Shown one piece after another: positions 47,880 to 62,400 of a DNA stretch of 64,000 nt. Under the pieces are notes generated by a model. That model did no database searches. It was not told the origin of the DNA and worked only from the letters and a program-made list of their open reading frames with translations. How positions within the stretch are numbered: position 1 is the stretch's first letter; each line of letters begins with the position of its first letter. The position numbers and the translations under genes are program-made. The stretch covers positions 35,328,429-35,392,428 of the forward strand of contig OX485804.1 of the NCBI GenBank assembly GCA_950295325.1. The letters run 5' to 3'. Source of the stretch: Polytrichum commune. Taxonomy: Eukaryota > Streptophyta > Polytrichopsida > Polytrichales > Polytrichaceae.

Positions 47880-49237
47880 CGGGACCCCAAAGAAATTGTA
47901 AGAAAAAATCTCTTGTTGAGTTTTCCTCAGATATGATGTTGTCTCCAAGTCATCACAAGATACATATTATCCCCTCCCTCCAAACAACTGCTTCACCTAA
48001 AACCTAAAATCAAGACGTCATCATCAGCAAGGTTGAATAGCTACAAAGAAAAAAAATCACTTGATTGATTACAACACTCTGTTCCCTGAACTTAGGGTTC
48101 AAGCAAAATCTCCACAAACCCAACCTAACCCAACGTAACCACCGATGAATCTGTCTGACTTGGCATTACCATTGAGAATCACAATTGCAAATTGCAACCA
48201 TTTTTTTCCGGATGAAGTCATGTCAACCCAGAGCTAATCCACAAACTCATCATAATCCATCTGGAGGTGTTTGCAAAATTAATCATATTGCATTGTCACC
48301 ATTTGAGACATGAAATGCTTGAAGTTGAATAGGATTAACATGCACTGGAAACCTGTGGAAGGGTAAACGAGGAGCACACCCACATCAAATCCTCAGAGGC
48401 CAAAAGAGACGAAGTCAAATACAACCAAAAAAATAAGCAAACAAACCAAATTTTAAATTTTAAAACATTACAAAAAAAATTAAATATTGAAGACAATACT
48501 ATGGATCCAAACCTTCATCGAAATCTATCATGCTACATATAGTAGTAGGTGGAGTTCATCTTGTCTCCGAAGATCCAGAAAACCTCTACACGCATGTTGT
48601 GGGCGATGACGAGAGAGAGAGAGAGAGAGAGAGAGCATGTTCCTCACAAGAAGACAAGGCTAAATTTTCCATGTATCCCAATACTCGGAATTTGGATATT
48701 TTGAAGGTCGAAGACGGATAGAGTGATGGCGCAAAAGATTGTAGCACAAAAAGATGCTTTCGAGTTGCACAAAATACCTCCACACCCAAAATCCTCTCGC
48801 GGTTTTAGACTTGAAAGTGTAAACCGTTTGTCAGATAACATCGGAGCAGATCAATGAACGCCAACTTTTCGACTCGTTTTCAGCACTCGAATCTGCTTCC
48901 GAATGTGCACGTGCTCCGAAATCAAAACCCAGAAAATAATTTGCCTCTCATGATGGTGAGTGGGTACAACATTATTCCTTGAATGTACCAATTCCGTAAA
49001 CTAATAATATAAAAATAAGAAATTCTAAGGTCTAGAGTTTAAAGCCTACTTTGAGGAGTCATCATCACTAAAGCAACCGAAACTTCACATTGCCACCCCC
49101 AAACAAAATTCAATCTGTACTTCGAGTAATGAGTATGTATTCCACGGAAACAGGGTCACAAGCTAAAATTTCCAGCCAGGGGTTTAGAGGCAGTGAAATT
49201 GAACAAAAACACTGAAGAATTCTTCTCACCGGGTTGC
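47880..49237. other. Region between MHX and the next exon-like ORF
   Basis: Presumed MHX promoter and 5' untranslated sequence on the minus strand. Contains a GA microsatellite (48611-48635). No supported coding region. Confidence 0.5.
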
Positions 49238-49392
49238 AATTGCAGGCGAGGTTGCTGAAGAGAGAATTGTGATGATGATTGATGGTGATGAAAATGGTGA
49301 AACGGAACTTGACCTAAAAGCTGAGTGCTACCGAAAAAAGCAAATGGAGGTTACTTCCTTCGCAGACTGTCTGATATGTCAGACTTTCAAGT
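49238..49392 (+). other. Orphan exon-like open frame
   Basis: A TTGCAATTGCAG acceptor-like site precedes an open frame reading EVAEERIVMMIDGDENGETE, then LDLKAECYRKKQMEV and FADCLICQTFK, ended by a good donor (AAGTAAGT). Amino-acid composition and flanking signals look like a real coding exon, possibly with a start at one of the Met codons. No continuation was found in the next kilobases and I do not recognise the family. Confidence 0.35.
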
Positions 49393-51448
49393 AAGTAAAA
49401 TTCTTCCCAATTCATACATTCATTTGTCAAGTTCAATTCTGACATCATACTTTCACCTTTTGCATGCTATGAGTAGACATTCCGGTCGGTTTTTCAGAGA
49501 TGGAATTATTTTGCTTGGTTTTGTAGAGTCACTGACTGTGTGGATGCTTTCTATTCGTCATGTGTGGAAGAGCCTTTTCTACTCACATTATGAATGATAA
49601 CTTAGACCTATTTCATTCATCTAGGATGACATTTACCTTGGAGTGTATGATATGTTCTAGCCATTCCATCCACTTATTCTATTTTGAAGTAAAGAATTTT
49701 CACTGCATTAAGAAATACATCTATAATCAGGATAAAGATTTAGATTAAACTAAACAACTACGTGAATGTACAATTGCGCTCTCTTAAACTGATCATGTTT
49801 TATCAAGCTTCAAGGCAAGGGCACTTCCTTCCTTTCAAAAGGTGGCCATCATTATAACTAGGACACAAGAACCTCCAAAAAAATCATGCTCATGAGGATA
49901 GCATGTAAAGACTAGCAAGCATGACAATAATCAAAGAACCAAGTGACCAAATAATAAAAATGCAATAAACATTAGTGCTTTCAATGCACCGATGTAAATG
50001 GGAGACCATTCTCCCTTACACTATTCATGTTTTATTAAGCTTCAAGGAGTGACTAAATAACCAACAAACCAAGGCCTTATCAAAGCAAAGGTTCACAAGG
50101 CCTTTGAAGGATTGAAGACAAGCAAGATACACCTAGCCCCCTATTCTTTGAATTTTCAAGAGAAGGAATGGGTCCAAATTGGTTGTCAGCATGGAGAAGA
50201 AAAAAAGCTCATCACCTTTTTCATCCATTTTTTCAAAGTATATGTGAGAAACTTGGTTGCTTCATGCGTAATACTAGCTTGGACCCATGTCGTCCAAGCC
50301 AGTTGCACCCGTACATACGAATTATAAATCTCCTTAACATGGTCCAACCCAGGCCATGCATATGTAGTATGAAAAGTGGCATCGGCCTCACCATCGAGTT
50401 CATGTTTCGTTGTGTATTGGAACAAAAGTGTGACAAATTATTATATTCTAAGACATCTAGGCAGTTCACTAGTGATCTCTCACCATAATATCTAACATTG
50501 TTTATCATATAGTCCAGACGTGAAAAAAAGGATCAATAGATCATCTTTGACTTTGCTTTTACCCAAAAAAAATTTCCTTAGGGCCCCTTATACAATCATT
50601 ACATTACTCCACAATGTGGGCCCTTGGATTATAACAGTCAGATCTTGAGAGCTTTTAGTTAAAATATGAGTCTCCATGCACAACTTTCCAAACATTCAAC
50701 TATTGTATTCCGAGGGCCCATTGAACGAGCACCACATGTTGAATAATGTTATGATGGATTTCTCCAATCATGCAGCATGCATCGTTGCAGTGACGGCCCA
50801 CACTTCTCATCATTGACCCACATAAGGATATTGCAATCACTGAGTGATAACCAAAGAAGGTGATGTGCTACACTTGTCACTACAAGACAAGTCCTAGAGG
50901 CCACTCTAATAAACGTTGCAAATGAACTTAAGTGTTATTTTTTTAACTTAACTCTTATATGCAGTGTAGCATTCATAAACAATAGCAACATGCAATGTGC
51001 TAAGGGACCCATGGGGGAATGCTCGAGACTTTGGGGCATGCAATAAGCGCATCCACTTTTGTATATCCCTTTCATTTATTTTAAAATTAACTATGAAATG
51101 TATTATCACTCAACATTTGGAATAGAGTTGACAACAATATAGTTGTTCCCATTGAATAAGCATGTAAGATGAACTTAGTGAATTAGCCAGTGTTCCCTAC
51201 TTGAGGAACACCTGATGGAACAAATTCCATTTTTTGATCACCTTCCAAAATTTAACTTAGTCGTTGGTTTTGGACAATTTATTATGACAAATCCCCAACT
51301 TATCAATGCCACTACCAAATCATGTTTTGTGAGGTTCTCCCAAGGTTATGCCATCAAAGGAGTTATATAAACTTATTTGTCTAATTAAATGACAATGTCA
51401 GTAAAAAGTTAGAGCAATGTGTAACTCCAAATGGTAACCCACAATTGG
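49393..51448. other. AT-rich interval without a recognised gene
   Basis: Scattered open frames up to ~106 codons (50168-50488) have biased composition and no motif. Confidence 0.5.
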
Positions 51449-51810
51449 TGTATACTAAATATGTTTTTTAGTGTCACCAATTCTAATTGTCTTGCTCAAT
51501 ACTAATTGTAAACCGTGGTACAGTATCACAAACACTAATGTTAACCCAACATTATTGGCATTCCTTGTAAAATTTTTGGGGGATTATAGATTCACGGTGT
51601 TGCAATTACTGTCACTTACCAAGTGATTTTTCATGCCAATTCAATCACCCATGACAACATTTCATCACAAGCTGCTGACAAGAGAAGGTAGGGTTTCAGC
51701 CAATGGATGAACTCATCCATCATCCATGACAATATTTGTTCACTTGTCCCTAAGAAGTGTAATCCAAAAAGTAACCATAGTGGCATAAAATTCCATAATA
51801 AATATCATAT
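51449..51810 (+). mobile_element. M1 MITE copy
   Basis: Shows the M1 blocks TTAGTGTCACCAATTCTAAT, AACCCAACATTATTGGCATT and CCATGACAAC. Ends are eroded. Confidence 0.75.
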
Positions 51811-53428
51811 TTGCTGTAGTTCTTTAGTTGTTTGAAAAGGTAATATCAAGCTTCCAATATTATATTTATATCTTCCTGACATGAACTTGTCAAGGAAGGA
51901 AGATGGGCACATGGCCTGGGCGGCCGGCCCTTGAAGGCCCTGGGCTGAAACAGTGATAAATAAAAACTGAACAGTACAGTCAAAATATTCGGTAAACAAA
52001 ATTTTAGTTACCGTCGATGTGAATATTGCGTTGAGGTCAAATGCAGTCTGTCTGCATTTGTACTGCATACTGCTTGCCTTTGCTGGAGCCACTGTAGCCA
52101 CTTTTTAGCTGTCCTGTACAACTGCTCGCCCAGTTGCCCTGCCTCACCAGCGGTAAAAACAGCTGCGTAACTGGTAATAACTCTTCTCAAGATATTTCCT
52201 ATCATTGATAGAAATTTCTTATACCCCGTTCAAAAGTGTTGGGACACATGGCACCTTCCATGGGAAGATAGATATCTTATCTTTCAGAACTACCTCCGAA
52301 CAACAACACTCTCAACCTTGCAGTTTTAAGTAGCACGTGATTTTGACTTCATTTATCCACAAAAACCAATTGGACAAGCAAAATGCTCTACAAAGCCATA
52401 TATTTCACTTTGGGGACAATGGTGGGCATGAATATTTATATCCAGGACTACCTGTCTGCCCATTAGGATTCCGCACGACCCAGTAACAATGGTGGCTGTT
52501 TCAGTTTCTAATCTACAGAAATAATAATGTTTGAAGGTTCGCCACTGCGTGTGAGTTGATATAACTGAACAAACTAACCGGTTCAAGTAAACTTAATCAA
52601 GTAAATACTGCGTCCTCAAAATGTTCACCGCAAAATGACGCAATGCCTTATGATGTTGGGGACGTCGGATCACCATTGTCTGAGTTTGTGGATGCCTCGT
52701 GGTTGTCAACTGCATCGTCTGTGAGACCTGTTTCAATCTCCAACCAAGCCACCTCACTTAAAATCTTAAAAAAGTTGTGACCGGACTTCGCTGCATTTAT
52801 ATAGTGGACTCCAGACTCGGAAACTTCACATTTACAAGTATGGTACAATCTTTACTGTGATAGTTGGTATATGGTGGGGTGGTCCCATTTGCAGTGCTAC
52901 AGGAGTAATATCATTGAATACATCGACAGAATAAAGCACAGCTTTGCAATTTGCAAACCGAAAGTCATTTTTCACCGCCATCCAAAGATGGTTTCACAAG
53001 TCGTAGCCAAGAGATTTAAAAAATTATAAGATTCACATGAGGCTGATTTTGCCATTGCAAAACATAGAAAAGAATACTGCACCAACAAAAAGCCTAGAAA
53101 AGTCCACCCACAAAGCCTATGTTTTCCAAGACCTTGTTGCTGACCAGTTATTAAGACAGAGACAACCCTCTGAAGCCATTTCGACACCCTCAAAAAGAGT
53201 GTCAAAGAACTTTAGAGGGTCATCTCTTTCAATAATCAGCGGGCAATGAAAAATTATGATATACATGGACTTTATGTGAGAGAAGCATGTGGCATTACCC
53301 CAAAAGAACTTTGAGAGGCAATTAGTGAGAGAATCATCTTACAGTGACCACTGGAGTTTCTCTTAGGAATACTGTGGATGTGAGAATTATTAGAGATTAA
53401 AATCCCCTAAAAAATAGATACAACACTC
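51811..53428. other. PIR 3' flank
   Basis: Minus-strand open segments at 52205-52008 (contains AGEAGQLGEQLYRTAKKWL) and 52848-52648 look mildly protein-like but match no family I know. They could be untranslated sequence or relic exons. The PIR 3' untranslated region should lie here. Confidence 0.4.
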
Positions 53429-56400
53429 TCATGAGCAGAAAATTAGTAACAAAGAGGAACGTGTACCTTTTAATGCGAGGCCATTCAGTACAGATGGTGT
53501 GATAGGGTACTTCACACTGTGGATGACAACTCCAGTTTGCTTGATCATTGATGCAATCCGATCCTCCTGTGGTGACCGAGCACGTAACAAAGAGAACACA
53601 TGGTTGTTGAGCCTCCTTGCCTTTTTTGCGTTGTCAATGAAAGCCACCACTTCCTGTGATGCATAATTTTACATTTCATTACACAAAAAATCTGTGTTTC
53701 GTAACATAATCACGTTATACACCACTAGCTGTAGTTTTTATATAATATTGCACAATCATTTCACAACTTCAAAGTTGCCTATTGGCAGACTAGATTCCCT
53801 CAATGACAGTTTGTCTGTAAATTGTTTTTCACCATTGTAATGTTGAGTTCAACCCAAACACATAAGATAGAAAACAAAATAAAGTTCACCACAAAAATGT
53901 ACAATCACACTTCCATTTTAAGCTGACTGATTGCGTCAAAAATGACCCAATCCAATATGTAACTCATTCATCATGTGTACTTTTTGAGTTGGTGGAATAC
54001 CTTAATGTGATTGAAGGCTCGGGTTCAAATACACAACCTGGGTGCCCTTGGATGCAACTACATACTAAGAATTTTGATCATCAATGTCACACACGAGTAT
54101 ATTTTTAATTTCTTCTTGCACAGGATATTGCAGTACATATACCTAGTGCCCAGAGATTTTGAAAACATGATTTCAAGACTTCATGAGGCTCATAGAAATT
54201 GTGTACATAAAAATTTGATGAAATGGGACATACTGGAGGGTATGCGGCTGATCCAGACTTAGACTTTTCTTCAAGGAGGGCTTGAGCAGAAGGCAATGCT
54301 TCTGCCTCTGCAGCAGCAAGAATATGGTATGCAAAATCAAGTAGCTCAAATCTCCATTGCTGGCCTAGTAGGTACAAGATGGTGCAACCTCCCCAAGCAA
54401 CTGCGTCACCATAACGGTCTTGAAATGAGTCCCCTTCTGGAGGAGTTTGACTATATGCCTGCACAAATGCCCTTTCACTATGTAAATACACACCTTCACC
54501 TTGAAAGACAACAGTGATGCCCAAAACTAACAGAAATCACTCTCCAATAGATGATCATATTTGATGAAGATGGTTGAGAACAACTGGGTTAGAGTGAAGG
54601 GAAACACTTTGACATCAGAAGTAAGTGGAACCCAAATCAAAATCACAATACATGAGACGCTCTTGCAGTGGTGGGAGGAGGCTTACAAGGAGGAGCGAAT
54701 GAAGACTAGGGGGTACACCTTGTAACATAGTCTGTCATGCACAGAGACAATATGATCATTGTGTAACTCAAATCTTATACACAGTGAATTATGATTCCTA
54801 CATACACCTGACTTCAGCTAGGTCAAATTTAAAACAGGAACCACCTACAAGATAAACATCTTCTCTGAACATGGCTATATGCACCAGGCACCAGGGATAC
54901 TATCAAATATTCATGTCGCACTTACTATTCCATAATGTATTCTTGCTGCTGCACTTATTATTCCATAACGTACTTAATACTTCAGCAACTATGTTAATGT
55001 ACTGAGCAGTAACAGAACAATTGTGAGGAGTTAAATTGATTGAACTCACAAATTGAAGGCCGCTGTAAATTCGATGATATTCTTTTGAATGAGTGATCTC
55101 GATGAGGCCTGATTTTGGTGCAAGATCCCACCTATCACGAGCTCTTGACAAAACTGTCTGGAGGAACGTGAGTGTGTAGTCCAGAACACTACCTGTTTGA
55201 AGATTGTTCATGTACAATATATCTGCACCAGAACATCAATCAGTAAAGCTTGAAGGTTGCATAAGATTGTAATCCTCAAATTTGACTACGTAGTCAGATG
55301 AAATAAATTATCAGATACAGTACTGTCAGTCTGTATCTTAATCCTGGTTGTGGAGATTATGAAGTGCTGGTATGTATCTTTCATTTTCTTTATAGATTTA
55401 TGAAACTTGGAAAACAGTCCCTAGGTCCTTTGGTCTATACTGTTTAGGATACGGATGGTCTTTCAACTCTGATTTACATGTTTCCATTGGTACAATTATT
55501 CACACTGTGGGACCATGTGTGGATATCTCCACTAGATCACCTTAAGGTATCTTAAATCCTTTATTCACAAAATTGTACAAACGTCAGGAAGAAAATAGAG
55601 ACTGCTATGTGTATTATTAAGCTATCATGTGTTAAGACTATGACAATCTTAATAAGGGGGTCAGTACCACAATGCAAAATTCCCCATTAAGAGCACATTA
55701 ACATTGTCATTGCCTATATGTTCAACTTGTGCTTATGTTCTAGAGATGCTTTGGTCTAAATGAGAGGTTTAAAATAATTATAGTTCCTTAGACCTTGTAG
55801 TAATATGAACTGCTGAAAATTGCTCAAGACACAATCTTATACATAAGACTCATCCAGATGAGAATAAGTAACCGCTATTTCTCACTGGATTATGTCAAAC
55901 TGGAGCTAGCAAAAGAGTACGCACCTACAACTTCAGCCTGCTTGGCCATGGAGAGGAATGCAGGGCCATTAAGATTTGACGTATTGTACAAGACCTCATT
56001 AGTGGCCGCTTTGAATAAGCTCACCACTGGGCTATAGTTGTCGTCACAAAGCAGCTGTTGTAATTGACCTTCCTTGTTCGGGACAACACCCAACCAAGGC
56101 ACAACTTGCATGAAGTGCACTGTTTCTGTCTCCCTCTGTCAAACAAAGGCAAGGCAGTGTTAAAAGCCCTTCGCCTATAATATAATCGCATGGACAATTT
56201 GAAGCAAGTCTAGTGGTTCAAAAGCACAATGTATGACAAGTAAATGTAATGTGCTACAATCATTGTAACACTAGGCATCCATCCTTAATCCATTATATAT
56301 TCTCTACTCCAATGTTAATAGTGCCCAAGTAAACTACTGCAATAAATTCTGAAAAGTAATTAACCTCACCATGGCGGTGTCAAGAAGACTCATCCAGAAA

Positions 56401-59400
56401 ATGAGGCTCCCTATTTCTCTGAGTCCCTGCAGCATTTCTGGTCTCCCATCATAGTTTATGGCCCACTGCAACTGCTCTGTGTAATGCTTCAAACTTCCTG
56501 CAAGACCACACCACATTGAAGAGGGAGTACAAATGAGAATCTCCCAGAATATTTTCTAGTCTGCTACTTTTGGGTGTTCACAGCAATCTGAACCATGGCA
56601 GTTAAAATATAAGATGGATACCTTCTACTCCAGCATCATGCGGAGGTAGAGTTATAGCTTTAGGCATAAGGTCCCGTAAGTCTTCAACCCATGGCTCCAT
56701 AGCTGATACCTGGGAAAGCCGGTGTATAGTTAATTCAGAGACTTGATGCATAAATATGAATTAAATCACTGATTCGTGCAACAACAAATCTGCATTATTC
56801 ATCGTGAGTATTCTAAAGGATTAATTTCACCAATTTACCTTCTGAGATAGGTAGTCAAGGAGTGCTCGAACAAGCCAAGGCAGTGAGCGAGATCCCAACA
56901 ACTTGACCACAGCAAACATGTGAGGTAGACCGAAAAATTTGCTATGAAGTTCTGCTATCATCCCATGTGCCTCATCGAAATCCTGTGTACAGTCATATAA
57001 GGACACTTCCCTTCAATACAAAAAACTAGAAATTGGAGACTACTTAGTAACCTGAATGACTGCCATTTGATGAGATTACTTCTACCTAACAGACTTTGTT
57101 CTTGGTTTCATTCAGTAAGTTAATATTTCCTAAGTCCATTTCAATGTGGTGGCCCTGGACTGGCTTTGACGATATGCTATTCTTTTTCCACACTACCAAG
57201 TATTGCTTGTATGGAATGTATGCTTGTATTGAGAGAGAATTGTTTTACCCACCATTGGCATGTTGCCACTTCAGTTCAGGTTTTGAAACTTACAGGTGTG
57301 CCACAGAGGAAGCTTGAATCAACAGGCGGAGGTGCAAGTCTTTTAATTGGCCGTTTTGGCGGTTTGGGTGACCGCACAAATCGTTGTGTGGTGGTGCAGA
57401 GCATAAAATTGGGGAAGAAGTCATTCTGAAGCTCTATCAGAACCTGCCAGAAATATGCAACATCAGTCTTGTGTGATGACCTTGTCTGTGGCAGAGTTTG
57501 GTATCCCAGGATGACCCAAAGGCCTGAAAAAAAGTAGGATAGAATTTTCAGAGTCAAACCCATTGAGGATTTTTATTTTGAAGCCCTTCAGGTTAAGGAA
57601 TATGCAAGTAGGAAAGAAGGATCCTCGTACTTGAATATCTGGAATCACAACATCTCCGAAAGGTTACAGTACCTACTTAGTTTGTTGTGCAGTGAGAAAA
57701 GGAGAAAAACCATGTATGCATGTCACCCCATGCACAAAATGAGCAAAGGGCAAGACAAAATTTTCAAGCAACATTGTTGAGATAAGAATTGCAACTCAAT
57801 ATAGGCGCACCTGTGATGCCATGCGTCCAGAGAATGACACCAATGAAATTGTTTCACTTATTTCCCCCATCATAAGATTGAATGGGTCAATTGCAACATG
57901 CTCCGACAACAGCTCATGCGTGAGTCTCAATATCTCCACCAATCTTTGCAAGTCCTGTAACAACTCAAACAAGACTGACAAAATTGGTTTGATGTAGTAC
58001 CATGAAGTTTTCCACTGCACATTTGTTCAATCGAGTTTCCTTATTTGTATCTACACCAATTGGGAAGACCATCAGGATTTTACATTCAGAAAGTAGTGAA
58101 TGACCCAATGCCAAGCAAAAGCATCGTGCACAAGGTTGATGCTGGAATTTAGCCCAGTTACTCAAATCTGGCATTAGAACGCTTAGTCATGGGACAGGCT
58201 GCCTGATAGCTGAGATGTTACAATCTTAAATTCAATAATCTATGAACTTGTTTAAAGGCCAATCAAAGCTATCAGTAAGTGTAGAAGAGCAAGGTCATGT
58301 CTAGTGATAGGAGAGGATTCAGATTTGTGGGTGCTTACAACGATAGAACACAGATCCTGGGACTCGAACCGCTCAAACAAGTAGTCCAGATTTTCTCGAA
58401 AAACTTTGTTCATGCGTTGCCTGATCAGATGGGCGAGGTCCACATTTCGACCTAAAAGCTGCCCACATGCATGTGCAGGTCAACAAAAAATTAGTTTCAT
58501 TTTGCAAAACCTAGGTGCAGGCCTGTCTGAAAATTTATACTGTTGCTGTGGTGACAAAACAACCAAAACAAAAGAAAGGAAATTGTTGACATTTCTGACA
58601 ATCATTATTACACCAAAAGGTATACAAATACCACTCTGATAGAAAGGAGTGCGGAACCTCTTGGTCATATAAAACATAGTATGATAAAGAATCACACCTT
58701 CACACGCCGCACCCTAAAAAGGTGGTCAAAACGTTTGGGATATACGACATACTTCTCCGGGTTGTTGACTGACGCAATGAATGACATATCTAGCATTGTG
58801 CTGCACCAAACAAATAAACAGTGATCATCATCTGTGACTGCAGTCCCCAAACTTAAACCTGAGACAAAGATTTGACATTGTTAAAGCTACAGTTTCAATT
58901 GTGATTAAATCTGAGTAGAATTCTCACAATAAATCTATATAATCGAAGCATTTGGAAGCATTCCTTAGACTACTTGGAGATCTATAATAATCAACTTCAT
59001 TGTGAGCAACATAGGAATAAAAATTCAAGAACAAAATACCAGAACTGTAACCCAACTTGCAACTGAGGCCCCAGAGATGAAACTGCTAGCTCAATGAACA
59101 AGCTAAACAATTATTTAAGTTCAGTACCTAGCTGCACGACTTTTGTAAAAGGTGAACATCTGGTCAGTCAATTGGAAAACTAGCTGGTCAAAGCACAGAT
59201 CCACCTGCCATACACCTCGAAAAGATCACTTGTTACTTGCAGTGACAATCATGGTTCATCATCATTTGTAGTTCCTCAATTCATGGGACCTTAAGAAGGA
59301 ATAATGAAATTAACTCGTGAAGTGCAGCAATCAGATGAAGTTAATATGAAAAACTTCAACTGAGATAGCCCCCAGCAGTCAGGGAAAGTCACAATGGAAC

Positions 59401-62400
59401 ATTCTGTAGTAAACCAAGGTGCTGGTTCTAGAAGTGACAAACAACTCACCTGATCATGGAATTTGTTTAGGATTTTTAGATATGTACATTGAGGTTGGAA
59501 GTGAGAAGTGGCAGGAGCAAAAGTGCAGTATAAGTCAAAATAATTAGAAAATGGAGAATTTCTCATAGGACCTGAACTAAACCAATTTTATATTCTCCAG
59601 TATGTAGGAACAGCATATACCTCTGCTTCAATCTCATCATAAAGAAATCGCTGTTTTAGCACACGAAGGGCATGATCTGCAGCATCATTGTAGACATCAA
59701 AAGGAAGCAGGATACTCTCCAGCAATCCGATGTCATTTGTGTCCATCACATGCTCCACCAGCATCCATGGTAGAGAACACTCAATAGGAAACTGGCATGA
59801 CGATACAAAAGACATCTCTTAGGCACTATTCAGAAGAATAAAGTGGTGGTGTCAACAATACAAGGTATTATTTTTCAATCCTTCTGCAACCTCTGCCTAG
59901 ATCCTGGTCCTTTTTCCAAGGAAAGCACTTTAGAATTCTAAGATAACAAGGAGGATAGTATTGTTTTTTAGAATTTCAAGGTGCCTTCCTTGGGGAAAAA
60001 AGACCAGAAGGCTTTTGTTAAAAGAATTCTTTAAATAGATAGATATGTCAACTACATTAAAAAGTAGCATGACAGTCATAGAATAATGTAAAGGACCACT
60101 TACACATTGACAAGGTGATGCTCTTAGTAAGACCATTCATTTAGAGGGACCACACATAATCAGAACACAATGAAAAGACCACCAGGACATACCTGAATAA
60201 CGCGTGAAGTTTCAAGATAAAATTCACGGAACCAAAGGAAGCCTAAGTCGGTTACATGTGCAAGTGTGGCTGCATGCAGACACCCATCCCCAAGTATTAA
60301 GCCATATCCAGGATTATTCAAAGCAGGAAAATACATTCTACACACCAAACTCAGCACTGATTCAGAGACTCCAAATACCATTCCTGATCATTTGTGACTG
60401 ACAAGGAATATTTATGAATAGTAAACTTCGAATTCACGGCATATATGTTCTGTGCATTGACCTCAGTGTCCAGGTATTTTGTTAAATTCTGAATACACCA
60501 GTTTATTACCTCTATAATCAATAACATGGGGGAAGAATGCAAGCCGGTTGAAAAAGTTTTCAAGTAGTCGTAATTCATTTGATGGAACCTCTGTATCATG
60601 AGCACTAAAGAACCCGCCTGCCTTCTTTGGGGAGCCCCCGGTCACAATCTCGTGAATTAGGTATTGTAGGCAATGTAGCTGAAACAAGATACCAGCACAG
60701 TACAGTGCAATGAATAAGTTTTGTGAACGTGGCACAGTTTGGTGAGCTGTACTTGAAATTGGTTGCAGTTTCAACATTCACTAAACTATGCTTCAAAGGA
60801 TGCCTATCATTGGCGATATATTCAGACATGCTAAGATATCACACTCCAGGTATTGTCTCAGCCACTTTCTATGCAAACACCAGATGACTGGCAAATCTCT
60901 TCTCTAAACAATGTGAAGTATCAGTTAAGGTCAAAAAGTGACAAGAAGTCCAGTGCAGTTTGTTACCTGTGCTGCTGTAGGGTGGGCTGCTCGAGGGCTG
61001 TATGCTACTGGCGAAGCAACATTTTCCTCCTTACTTAATTTCCTGGATTTAACCTTTTCTACTTGTTGTGGCTTCCCCTGCCAATCAGCTGCTATTGTTT
61101 TCATGTCTGATAATAGCCTGCATAGGGCATCAGATATACAATGTGAATCTAAAGAGTAAAACTAACTTCAACACTGACAATCTTATGAATATCATCAGAA
61201 ATACTTCTTCCATATAATAACTCCTGTAAAGACAGAATCAGCCAAATAGAAAAGATGCTGCAATACAAAATCCATGAAGACCCTACTTTCTCTAAGTCTT
61301 GAAAGATCCTGCTCCAATTTTTTGCTCTATAGATCCTGTATTCAGATCTCAGTGTAAATAAGTTTGTTAATGTTCTTTGAATCCATACTTCCAATCTGTT
61401 TCATCCATCCATGCATCTTGTCCCAATTGTCAAGCACTTGCAGGTTTTCACATTATTACAAGACATACCGTGAGATCTCCTTTTTCCTCTTGAAAGAAGT
61501 GCGAAGCATGGCAGGAATTTTCCCCTGGACAAAGTCCTGCAGTTGTGCATGTACAGCTTCCCAGACAGTATTGGCCACAATAGTGTCTGCCCGTTCCATC
61601 ATGGTTCCCAGACCTTTAATATAACCCATCATCTCAACCAGCGCCTTCCGCTCTGCTATGGTGTAGTTGCACCTTACCACCTTTGCACAACCCATGCCAA
61701 CTCCACCTGTGTCAGATTGTAACCTGAATACCCATGTTATTAAAATGGTTGCCATTTCTTTTCAAGGGTGCCTTACCTTGTACTCCAAAAGATCGATAAC
61801 AAATGCAGCCCTACTTTCACTATCTTACTGATATTTCATAAACTTTCCATAAGAAGCTCAATCTGGTGTTATAAGTACCAAAGAAAGTGCCAGCCCAGAG
61901 CTTGGATCATTTCCATAGATCAAGCAACACAAAATTGCACCTTTTCATAGTCAGAGACGTCCACAGAACGCTCAGAGTCGAATCGTTCAGCATCCTTAGC
62001 AGGCCTTGAGAATTTCCATGCACTTTGTTCCCAAACTCGTCCTGTCCACTCACTCAACAACTGAAAGCCTTCGACAATGACATTGTACACATTCTCTTTG
62101 AGACGTTGTTTTTGCACCGCATCAACCTCCTTAACTGTTGTCAGTAACTCCAACTGCATGCCCACCCAGATATCAACCATTCAGGACCTTAGACAACATG
62201 CTCACATACAAAACTATATAAACAAGAGACAAGAGTTTACAATTAATCTCATGTACATGTAGGTTCAGAGAAAATCATAACCTGGTTCAAGACTGCAGCA
62301 AATCGAACACAGAAGTCATCATGCTGGGCTCGGATGCTTGAAATGTGATGTACAATAAGATACTCCCTCTGGTACTTGTTGTCAGTTAAGGCTAAAGACT

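Noticed and set aside
58355-58380. B-box-like GACTCGAACC as a possible tRNA gene
   Set aside because: It lies within a PIR exon coding RFESQDLC, with no tRNA fold around it.
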